Shown here: in pieces, positions 9,901 to 17,222 of the stretch
How positions within the stretch are numbered: position 1 is the stretch's first letter
How the letters are laid out: each line of letters starts with the position of its first letter
Notes under the pieces: model-generated
Database searches by the model: none
Told to the model about the DNA's origin: nothing
The model's input: the letters and a program-made list of their open reading frames with translations, nothing else
Assembly: GCA_021414065.1 (NCBI GenBank)
Contig: JAIOPE010000146.1
Location: forward strand, 1 to 64,000
Direction of reading: 5' to 3'
From: Planctomycetota bacterium
GTDB taxonomy: Bacteria > Planctomycetota > JAJSAM01 > JAJVHW01
Length of the DNA stretch: 64,000 bases
Program-made: the position numbers and the translations under genes

Positions 9901-10258
9901 GCAGCTTGAACCTGGAGACCGAGGTTCTCGCGCCGCTCGTGCGCAACGCATGGCCGAGCGCGACGGCGTCGCCGCCGGGCCGCGTGAGGCGGAAGGTCGG
10001 ATGGGCCCCGGATCCGGCGGCCGGCGCGAGTGAAGCGTTCAGCACCGAGCCCTTCGTCGCGAAGAACGTGTACTGGTGTACCTCCCCCGCCTTGGTGATC
10101 GCAGACGTCACCCGGTCACCGATGTCCACGTCCCGCGCCCCGTAGAACGGCGCGTCGTCGGCCGCAGACGCGGACTGCGCGGCTCCGGCGACGAGGGCTC
10201 CCAAGAGTGCGAACGCGACCCGGGCGGCGGTGCGTGTCTGGCTCGGCTGGTTCAGCAT
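6965..10258 (-). CDS. secreted multiheme c-type cytochrome (13 CxxCH)
   Basis: Start MLNQPSQ... with signal peptide and GGAGGAG SD; 13 CxxCH motifs; N-terminal beta-rich domain resembling that of the decaheme paralogs. Confidence 0.93.
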   Translation of the reverse strand: MLNQPSQTRTAARVAFALLGALVAGAAQSASAADDAPFYGARDVDIGDRVTSAITKAGEVHQYTFFATKGSVLNASLAPAAGSGAHPTFRLTRPGGDAVALGHALRTSGARTSVSRFKLPFSGYFTIEVASSSGTGGYVLQTSGGVATSAVGIVASAPEGANEFRFHGVGGATVSVSVMPRGRSRARPVIESILGPDGAAVYTAAATTAKGSTAKDVALPADGRYTVVWRNDGAVGDVQLKFAFKNPALPKSTHTLPASAGTSPFIVDKGSPALAALPGYVGSDPCGRCHDEIFRGWAASLHNLAARTWDRPGLTGKAFVNDVDKNGIDDFRDGLDLATVPAFATYGANAPKLSHVAGDILPYKITIGSVRYDVARVMGGNGQWKQRYLVAIGTELYPSPVQFNDSTGLYATYDPGDWYSGTPATTPKWSGGTMPPQSQGFNARCSGCHNTGEMLVSASGQFQVGHVDFNIGCEQCHGPGKEHVEGLGDKTKIRNPRAFIDGTPAGVAKANEVCGRCHTRGTAKDAYPGVAETAFQKAGFGWTAANGVAKFGDTHRNFFDITKTSTDYWGQSAKLFYTDPNPSVSEHDDFTWIASRSHRQQSLDLTQGNHGPVAGFSPTCFDCHDPHVRNSKYMIRATVQRGATGAKVAVKTGAADNSLCLSCHAGFAPYGSLTLADVAQIGSGTTPDSVKQAVNDHMKDIGMPVSSLALYDPAGTGVGRCETCHMPTMEKTAVNVTDKAGFTLGGDEHVHTFQTVNPRVSRALSTKDGGGNETLVGPTNSCNVCHPTGPSDIVGPIIAQWATDNADKDGTFHADRPRNFQNGIANPNRNGGLFCVQCHTTEGFVRVQVNGETIDQAKSDAILKKAYARYKGISCDACHGKKADGTFAAGTNPLRLPKAQLCGQCHNAQSVVFADFQQYGEQVRHPMKEMMAGTAGAEVPGAPAYTSSFHSAFTDGCVTCHFNKTMGGQTHQFGAQVQTCSACHGVSTFDRPSLSDWDGDGVLEGIQTEIAGLLNALQVTLTGTANVTFAGGSFEYNAATDHKMTGASDAQKRAAYNWYTVTYDASKGVHNAVRSIQLLQRSIRELNPAAIPAAVMR

Positions 10259-10507
10259 GCTGTCTCCTCCAGATCGGGCGTCCTGGCGCCCAGGGTCAGT
10301 GCCGCGAGTATCCCCGCCCTGCGATCGGAGGCGCAAATCGAGACCGCCTGCCGGAAGGAAAGCGTCAAGTACGTGACTTCAGTGGCAGGCGCGGCCGTTG
10401 GCGGGCGCGCCGGGACGCCCGTCGGTGCCGGAATCGGACGGGACGCGCATCCAGGCGACGACAGCATGCCGCCAGAGCGCGTCCCGCGTACGAACCCGGT
10501 CCCGTCG

Positions 10508-11161
10508 CTACTTCTTCGGGTGGTCGTGGGTCTTCGACTTGGCCTCTTCGTACTTGAACTCGGCCTTCGTCGGGTTGTCGGCGTTGTGGCACGTCTCGCA
10601 GACCTTCGCCTCGGGCTTCGTCATGCCCATCGGGGCGAGCGTCTCGAGGGTGAACTTGGCGTCCTTGTTCTTCTCGAGCTCCGCTGTCTTGTGCTTCACG
10701 TAGAGGCTGCCCGGGCCGTGGCAGGACTCGCAGCCGACGCCGCCGAGCGCCGCGGCGCGCTTGCCGGCCGCTTCGTCGGCCTTCGGATCGGCGGGGTAGC
10801 CGGTCTCCGTGCCGTAGCCGGTCGTATGGCACTTCAGGCACGTCGCGTCGGACGTGTAGTCCTTCGCGGGGTCGAGTTTCGCGGCGGTCTTCTTGTCGAA
10901 GAGCGCCTTGTCGTCGGCCTCGGCCGTCGGAGCGAGCGACTTCATCGCCTTCGCCATCGACGTCTTCTTCCAGCTCTTGTGCTCCTGGAAGTGGCACTTC
11001 TGGCAGGCCTTGTCGCCGACGTACGTCGGCTTGTCCCCGGCGGAGGACGCGGCGTCCTCTGCGGGAGTCCGCGCTGCGGCGAACGTGACGAGCAGGGCGG
11101 CGACCGCGGTCAGTGCGAATGCACCCGTGAACGTGCCTGCGAACTCTCGGATCTGCTTCAC
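10508..11161 (-). CDS. tetraheme cytochrome c554-like protein
   Basis: 217 aa, GTG start, signal peptide, four CxxCH motifs (CQKCH, CLKCH, CESCH, CETCH) with c554-type spacing. Confidence 0.9.
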   Translation of the reverse strand: MKQIREFAGTFTGAFALTAVAALLVTFAAARTPAEDAASSAGDKPTYVGDKACQKCHFQEHKSWKKTSMAKAMKSLAPTAEADDKALFDKKTAAKLDPAKDYTSDATCLKCHTTGYGTETGYPADPKADEAAGKRAAALGGVGCESCHGPGSLYVKHKTAELEKNKDAKFTLETLAPMGMTKPEAKVCETCHNADNPTKAEFKYEEAKSKTHDHPKK

Positions 11162-11168
11162 TTGAGAA

Positions 11169-11205
11169 CTCCTTCCGTCCGGGCGAAGTGCCCGGACGGA
11201 AGGAG
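11169..11205 (-). promoter_or_regulatory. intercistronic hairpin that sequesters the SD of the tetraheme gene
   Basis: RNA CTCCTTCCGTCCGGGC-ACTTC-GCCCGGACGGAAGGAG, then TTCTCAA-GTG; perfect 16-bp stem whose 3' end is the SD. Confidence 0.7.
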
Positions 11206-11242
11206 TGTTGCAACGCGAGTGCCGAGTCCGGTCAGAACAACG

Positions 11243-12838
11243 TCAGCGGTGGCACTCGTTGCAGTTCTGGTCGTTCACCGGGTGCTTCATCGTGTCGTGG
11301 CAGAGGAGGCACTCCCAGTCGGGGCGGTGCCCGGAGGGCTTCGCCGGCGCGAGGCGGTGCGAGGGCGTTGCGTCGTGGCACGCGGCGCAGGACTCGCCAG
11401 CCGACCCCGGCTCGATGTGACAGTTCAGGCAGTGCCGAGCGCGGGCGCCGCCCCACGACCCTGTGTGCGACCGCGGCGGGTTCGTGGTGTGGCACTCGAC
11501 GCAGGCGTCCTGCTGGTGGCAGGCGGCGCAGCGCTGGCGATCCATCGACGCCGCGAGTCCGTGGCCCGGGCCGGCGCGCCACACGGTCGAGTGGTCGCGG
11601 GGCTTCTCCTCGCGGTGGCACTCGATGCACGTGTTCTCGGTGTGACACATCGAGCACGTCTCGGATCGGCCCTCGGGGGCCCCGCGGCGGACGATCTGAC
11701 CGTGGCGAACGTCCCACAGCTTGTCGTGACTCGCGGGCTTCGTGGACGAGTGGCAATCGGAGCAGGACTTCTGCGTGTGGCACATCGCGCACGTCTCGCC
11801 GCTTCCGGTGAACTCGCCCGCCTTCACGATGCCGCCGTGCCGGGTCTGCCACGACGTGTCGTGATTCGCGGGACGCGTCTTCGCGTGGCAGGTGGTGCAC
11901 GTCTGCTGCGTGTGGCACATGGCGCAGGACTCACCGCTGCCGGTGAACTTCCCGGCCTTCACGACGGCGCCGTGGCGCCCCTGCCACGCCTTGTCGTGGT
12001 TGATGGCCGGGGTCTTCGCGTGGCAGTCGGCGCAGGTCTGCTCGGTGTGGCACATCGCGCAGTTGTCGGCCGTGCGGGCGGACTTCCCGGCCACGGTCTT
12101 CCCGGTGCGGACGAGCGGACCGTGCAGGCCCTTCCACTTCGGGTCGTGGGTGGACGGTGCGGTCTTCTGGCCGATCGTCTTGTGGCACTGCGCGCAGTCC
12201 TTCGGACCGTTCTGCTTCTCGTGGCACGAGACGCACCCGGCCATGGTCAGCGCGAGTTCGGGGCCGGTGCGAGTGCTCTCTTCGATGCCGGCGTGGCACT
12301 GGCCGCAGGCGACCTTCTTGTCGCCGTGGGGTTTGTGGCTGAAGTGGACGAACGCGGGCTGCTTCGTGAACTGGCTCCAGCGAGGGTTGCCGCTCGCCGG
12401 GTCGAGGAACGACTTCGCCGTCTTCTCAGGCGGCTTCTTCGCGTCGATCTCCTCGTGGCACTCGATGCACTGATCCATCGTGGGCATGCCCGCGTGTTCC
12501 TTCGTCTCCGCGCCCTCGTGGCAATCGGTGCACGTCGGCCCGCGGGCCACGTGCGCCTTGTGATCGAAGTCGGCCCAGGTGCGCGCGGGCTTCAGCATCA
12601 CGGCTGCGACCGCGGCCGGCGCCACGACGACGCCCAGCTTCTGCGGCGCAGGCTTCATCGCTGCGACGTCGAGGACCGCCGGCGCCTTCACGCCTGCCGG
12701 CGCTGCGGCGGCGGGCGCCTTTGCGGATGCTGTGTCGCCCGACGGGAACAGGCGGCTGCAGCCCGACGTCGATACCACGGCGGCCACGGCGGCGAGCGCC
12801 GCGAGACCGTTCAGCAGGACGATGTGGAGTTTGCGCAT
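11243..12838 (-). CDS. multiheme c-type cytochrome lipoprotein (19 CxxCH)
   Basis: Start MRKLHIVLLNG; lipobox-like VSTSGC; 19 CxxCH motifs; repeated unit CAMCHTxxTCxxCHxxTxPxxHDxxWxxRHGxxVxxGxFTGSGE. Confidence 0.93.
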   Translation of the reverse strand: MRKLHIVLLNGLAALAAVAAVVSTSGCSRLFPSGDTASAKAPAAAAPAGVKAPAVLDVAAMKPAPQKLGVVVAPAAVAAVMLKPARTWADFDHKAHVARGPTCTDCHEGAETKEHAGMPTMDQCIECHEEIDAKKPPEKTAKSFLDPASGNPRWSQFTKQPAFVHFSHKPHGDKKVACGQCHAGIEESTRTGPELALTMAGCVSCHEKQNGPKDCAQCHKTIGQKTAPSTHDPKWKGLHGPLVRTGKTVAGKSARTADNCAMCHTEQTCADCHAKTPAINHDKAWQGRHGAVVKAGKFTGSGESCAMCHTQQTCTTCHAKTRPANHDTSWQTRHGGIVKAGEFTGSGETCAMCHTQKSCSDCHSSTKPASHDKLWDVRHGQIVRRGAPEGRSETCSMCHTENTCIECHREEKPRDHSTVWRAGPGHGLAASMDRQRCAACHQQDACVECHTTNPPRSHTGSWGGARARHCLNCHIEPGSAGESCAACHDATPSHRLAPAKPSGHRPDWECLLCHDTMKHPVNDQNCNECHR

Positions 12839-12842
12839 GGGT

Positions 12843-14372
12843 TCAGAACTCGACCGCGAGGCCCAGTGAGAGCACATGGTCGGTCTCCTTCTCGTCACGT
12901 TCCCAGGAGTAGCGGATGTCCATCGTGAGGTCCTCGGAGAGCTGGGCGTTCACGCGCACGTACGCCGTCCGCAGGTGCGTCCGCTCGCCGCTCTGCAAGC
13001 GTCCTTCGTCGTACAGCGTGTAGTCCGTTCCGACCGAGAGACGCGCCGACCCGCCGAAGCGGTGCGTCAGGTCGCACGTCCACGTGCGGATCGTATCGGA
13101 GTCGTTGCCCTTCCAGACTTCCCCGCCGACGGAGAGCGTCGAGCCCTTCCACGGCAGGTCGTCCACCGACGGCATCAGCCAGAACCGCGTGGTCTCGCGG
13201 TTGTAGGTGCCTTCGTCGTTCGCGTTCACGAGTCGCTTCGCAGCGGCCCCGGCTTCGACCGACCAGTTCCCGCCCATCGCCTCGCCGAGTCCCTTCACGG
13301 CCCGGATGTCGGCCTGGTGGTAGCGGTAGAGGGTCTTCAGGATCGTCGTGTAGGGGTCGAACTCCGTCGCGAGGTGCTTCTGGTCGTCGAGAAGACGCTT
13401 GTAGCCGACCTGGACGAGCAGGTCCTGGTCGGGGAAGTTCCCGGTGGCGCGGACGAGCGCGTCGCGCGGCCCGTCGAGCCAGGTGAAGCGGCCGTGCAGG
13501 TCCACGTTCGGCGTGAGCGCGTGCCAGACGGACGCCGCCGCCAAGTCGTTGCGCTCGTTCGTGTAGCCCGCGAGGTCGTCCTCGACGTGAGCGTAGTCCA
13601 GAGCAGCGCGACCGCCCTTCCACGGGGCGGCCGTGGCGCGGAGACCGCCGAGCCAGTCGCCGGACGACTGCGCCTCGTAGAAGTGAACGGGCTTGCCCGC
13701 GTAGCCGAGGAGTCGGAGGTTCGTGCCGCGGTCGAGCTGGGACGACGTCGCGGAGACGCCGTCGAACTGGAACGTTTCGGCCGCGTACACGTACTGGCGG
13801 CCGATCTTCGCCGCCTCCACCGGGCCGCACCCGCGGCGCCACGTGACGTACCCGGTGTAGACCTGTGTCGTGAACTCGTTGCCGTACGTGTCGGCGAGCG
13901 ACGACCAGCGCGAGCCCGTGCGACCGTCGGGGCGCGAACCGATGTCCCACGCGCTGCGCGCGCTGAACGTCGCGGAGAGCGGGTCCTTCTGTTCGTCGCC
14001 GACGCGCAGATCGAGGTGCGTGTAGAGGTCGAAGTCGTCCGATTCGCGCGCGGGCACGCCGTTCCCGGGAAGGAACCGCGCCTCCCACCGGAACGAGACG
14101 CGGCCGTGCACCGGCGCGCCGACGAGTCCTTCGACCGCGTTGCGCAGGGCGCTCCGCTCGACGCCGGGAGCCTCGGAACGAGGCGTCGGCTCGGACTCCC
14201 ACGTCGCGGCCTTCAGCACGTCCTGCGGGGACCAGGTCGGCGTGCCCCCCGTCAACGGTTGCTCGTCGCCGGCCCGGGCCGGAGCCCCGGCGGCGACCAT
14301 CCCGGCAAGGACCGCGAGCGCGAGCCCGGTTCGTCCTGCGCGGCTGACTCCATCACGACGACGACGGGTCAT
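12843..14372 (-). CDS. outer-membrane beta-barrel protein (porin-cytochrome conduit type)
   Basis: Signal peptide; alternating amphipathic strands; C-terminal Phe (SLGLAVEF); directly upstream of the 19-heme lipoprotein; AGGAGG SD. Confidence 0.8.
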   Translation of the reverse strand: MTRRRRDGVSRAGRTGLALAVLAGMVAAGAPARAGDEQPLTGGTPTWSPQDVLKAATWESEPTPRSEAPGVERSALRNAVEGLVGAPVHGRVSFRWEARFLPGNGVPARESDDFDLYTHLDLRVGDEQKDPLSATFSARSAWDIGSRPDGRTGSRWSSLADTYGNEFTTQVYTGYVTWRRGCGPVEAAKIGRQYVYAAETFQFDGVSATSSQLDRGTNLRLLGYAGKPVHFYEAQSSGDWLGGLRATAAPWKGGRAALDYAHVEDDLAGYTNERNDLAAASVWHALTPNVDLHGRFTWLDGPRDALVRATGNFPDQDLLVQVGYKRLLDDQKHLATEFDPYTTILKTLYRYHQADIRAVKGLGEAMGGNWSVEAGAAAKRLVNANDEGTYNRETTRFWLMPSVDDLPWKGSTLSVGGEVWKGNDSDTIRTWTCDLTHRFGGSARLSVGTDYTLYDEGRLQSGERTHLRTAYVRVNAQLSEDLTMDIRYSWERDEKETDHVLSLGLAVEF

Positions 14373-14395
14373 TCCTGCCTCCTCCGCGGCGCGCC

Positions 14396-17221
14396 TCACG
14401 GCCGCCCCGACAGCAGTGCGTACGCGATCCCCACGACGAGCGCCAGCCCGACGGCCAGCGCGACGGCTCCGAGCACCTTGACGCCGCGCACCATGTGCGC
14501 CGGCGGCGAAGCAACCAAGTGAGCGTCGAGCGTTCCCGCAGCCTTCATCGCCTCAAGCTCCCGCGGACGCTCGAACTCCAGTTCGTCGATCGCAATGCTC
14601 CCTGTGAAGATCGAGACGTCCATGGGGAAGCGATCCGGCCGGAACTGCGTGTTGAAGAAGTGCGTCGTGAAGATGAACGCGACCGCGAGCAGGGCCTCGT
14701 CGCCGTGGACGATCGACGCCACGTTGAGCGCCCAGCCCGGCAGAATGCGCGTCGATGCCTGCGGGAACCAGAGCATCAGCCCCGACGACCCGATGATCAC
14801 GATGCCCCAGAACACGGCGAAGTAGTCGAACTTCTCCCAGTACGTGAACCGGCCGTAGCGAGGCCGCGGACCGCGCCCGAGGAACCACTTCATCGTCTCG
14901 ACGAACTCCACGCCGTCGCGCGCGCTGAACATCATCGAGTCCGGTCCGAAGCAGAGTTGCTTCCACGACCAGCCCCACTCCTTCCGCATCTTCGTGAGAT
15001 CCCAGATGTGGAACGCGAAGAGGCCCAGCAGGAAGACCGCCGCCACGCGGTGCAGCACGCCCATGTGGCCGAACCCGCCGAAGAACGACGAGACCGCCTG
15101 AGCCCAGCCGGCCCAGCCGAACTTCAGCGCCATTCCTGTGAGTGCGAGCGTGAGGAAGCTCACGACCATCACGATGTGCATCGTGCTCTGCGTCGGCGAG
15201 AACCGACGGTAGACCTTCGTGTGCGGGTCCTTCAGCGTCGCGAGCATCTTCGCGCGGTGCGGGCCCCACTCGCTGCGAGTGGACCAGAGACGCAGGAGCC
15301 AGAGCACCGTGTGAACGGCCGCGATGGCCATCGTGCCGAGAAGCAGGCCGGTCATCGCGCGGTACGTCCAGTAGAGCCACGGTTCGTCGGAGTCGTTGTG
15401 GTCGCCGTGCGGCATGTACTTCGCGAATCCGGCGTGCGCCCCCTGGTGACACTGGCCGCACGTGGCAACCAGGTTGGCGGGGTTCGTTCGCGACGCAGCG
15501 TCCGACGACAGGAGCACGTCGTGCGTGCCGTGGCAGTTGAAGCACTTCGCCGCGACTGCGCCGCCGAGTTGCGTCATCTTGCCGTGGAACGTCTCGAAGT
15601 ACGTCTCCGACTGCTTTTCGTGGCATTCAGCGCACTGGCCGATCACGCGCATGCGGAAGTCGGCACCACCGGTGCGGCTGATCTTGTGCGCCGTGTGGCA
15701 GCTCTCGCAGGTCGGGAGCGTGCGACCGGGCTCCAGCTTCACGTTGCCGGGCCAGTGGACGCTCTTGCGCAGCTTCTCCTCGACGCCCGCGTGACAGGCT
15801 CCGCAGGTGGCGGCGAGCTTCGCCGGGTTCACGGACGACGTCGGGTCCGTCGGCGGCAACTCGCGGTGCGACGAGTGACAGCTCACGCACGTTGCGCTGA
15901 CGATCAGTCCCGCCTTCGTGAGCCCCTCGCCGTGCACGCTGTCGGCGTACGAACCGACGATGTCGGCGACATCTCCCTTGATGCGGATGGCCGCCTTCTC
16001 ACCTTCGCGGTGGCACTTGCCGCAGAGCGTCGGCACGTTGCGGGCATACGTCGGCGACGTCGGCTCCTTCTTGCTCTGCGTGGTGTGCTTCGCGTGGCAG
16101 TCGAGGCAGACGGGGGCGTCCTTGTCGTTCTTCGCGTGAAGCTGACCGTGCATGCTCTCGCTGTACGCCTTCGACTGGTCGGCGTGGCAGGCGGCGCAGT
16201 CCACCGGCTTCCCCGGCAGCGTCTCGCAGGCGCGGTTCCTCGACGGATCCACCTTTGAGTGGCACTGCGCGCAGCCGGTCTTCCCGTGCGTGGACTTCGA
16301 GTAGGCCTCGATGTCCACGTAGAGCGAGACCGACTTCCCGTCCTTCGTCATCACGAGGTCGGTCTTCTCGTGGCAGCCGGACTTCATGCAGTCCTTGTTC
16401 GCCGCGAGCGTGGGGTACTCCGGGCGTCGGGTCTTGTGCGGCTGGTGGCAGTCCACGCACACCGGGATCTTGTTCGGCTCGGCCTCCCACAGCTTGCCGT
16501 CGATCACCTTGCGGTGGACGCGCTCGATCTGCGCGTGGCACTTGAGGCAGGTCTTGACCAGGTTCGCCGGGTTGATGCTCGACTTCGGGTCGGTGTGCGG
16601 GCGGATCTCGTGGGATGTGTGGCAGGTCGTGCAGACCGCAGTGACGATCAGCCCCTTCTGGAACAGGCCTTCTCCGTGCATTCCGCCCGAGTAGTTCTCG
16701 AGGATCTTGTCCTGCGGAATGTCGTGCGTGCGGGAAACCGGTGATCCCTCGTGGTGGCACTGGCCGCAGAGGATCGGGATGTTCGTGATGTACGTCGCCG
16801 CGGTCGGGTCGGTGTGCCGCTTCACGTCGTGACCCGTGTGGCAGTCGTAGCAGTGCGGCGCCATCGGGTCGCCGGCGGCGAGTTTCACACCGTGGCGACT
16901 GGCTGCGTGCTGCTCCGCCTGCGGGTCGTGGCACTCGCCGCAGTTCACGGGCTCGAGCTTCGCCTTGTGCGGGAACTCGGAGCCGTCGAGGTCCTGGTGG
17001 CAGTGAATGCACTGGACCTTGCCGCCGTGGACCGACGCGCCGAGCGACTTCATATCCACGAGCGGCGGCTTGCGCCCGCCTTCGATCGCGGGCTTCGCCT
17101 CGGGGTTGCCGTGGCAGCGGAGGCACTCGGCGTCCTCCTGCGCGAACGCGGGAGAGACGGCGGCCGCGACAAGCAACGCCGCGGCCGCGAGAACAGACGA
17201 CAGAACCCGTTGCACTCTCAC
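14396..17221 (-). CDS. multiheme c-type cytochrome fused to C-terminal membrane cytochrome b domain (CbcL-like)
   Basis: GTG start 8 nt after GGAGG; 18 CxxCH plus one CMKSGCH; several C-terminal TM helices with conserved His (LHRVAAVFLLGLFAFH, TTHFFNTQF). Confidence 0.9.
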   Translation of the reverse strand: MRVQRVLSSVLAAAALLVAAAVSPAFAQEDAECLRCHGNPEAKPAIEGGRKPPLVDMKSLGASVHGGKVQCIHCHQDLDGSEFPHKAKLEPVNCGECHDPQAEQHAASRHGVKLAAGDPMAPHCYDCHTGHDVKRHTDPTAATYITNIPILCGQCHHEGSPVSRTHDIPQDKILENYSGGMHGEGLFQKGLIVTAVCTTCHTSHEIRPHTDPKSSINPANLVKTCLKCHAQIERVHRKVIDGKLWEAEPNKIPVCVDCHQPHKTRRPEYPTLAANKDCMKSGCHEKTDLVMTKDGKSVSLYVDIEAYSKSTHGKTGCAQCHSKVDPSRNRACETLPGKPVDCAACHADQSKAYSESMHGQLHAKNDKDAPVCLDCHAKHTTQSKKEPTSPTYARNVPTLCGKCHREGEKAAIRIKGDVADIVGSYADSVHGEGLTKAGLIVSATCVSCHSSHRELPPTDPTSSVNPAKLAATCGACHAGVEEKLRKSVHWPGNVKLEPGRTLPTCESCHTAHKISRTGGADFRMRVIGQCAECHEKQSETYFETFHGKMTQLGGAVAAKCFNCHGTHDVLLSSDAASRTNPANLVATCGQCHQGAHAGFAKYMPHGDHNDSDEPWLYWTYRAMTGLLLGTMAIAAVHTVLWLLRLWSTRSEWGPHRAKMLATLKDPHTKVYRRFSPTQSTMHIVMVVSFLTLALTGMALKFGWAGWAQAVSSFFGGFGHMGVLHRVAAVFLLGLFAFHIWDLTKMRKEWGWSWKQLCFGPDSMMFSARDGVEFVETMKWFLGRGPRPRYGRFTYWEKFDYFAVFWGIVIIGSSGLMLWFPQASTRILPGWALNVASIVHGDEALLAVAFIFTTHFFNTQFRPDRFPMDVSIFTGSIAIDELEFERPRELEAMKAAGTLDAHLVASPPAHMVRGVKVLGAVALAVGLALVVGIAYALLSGRP

Positions 17222-17222
17222 G

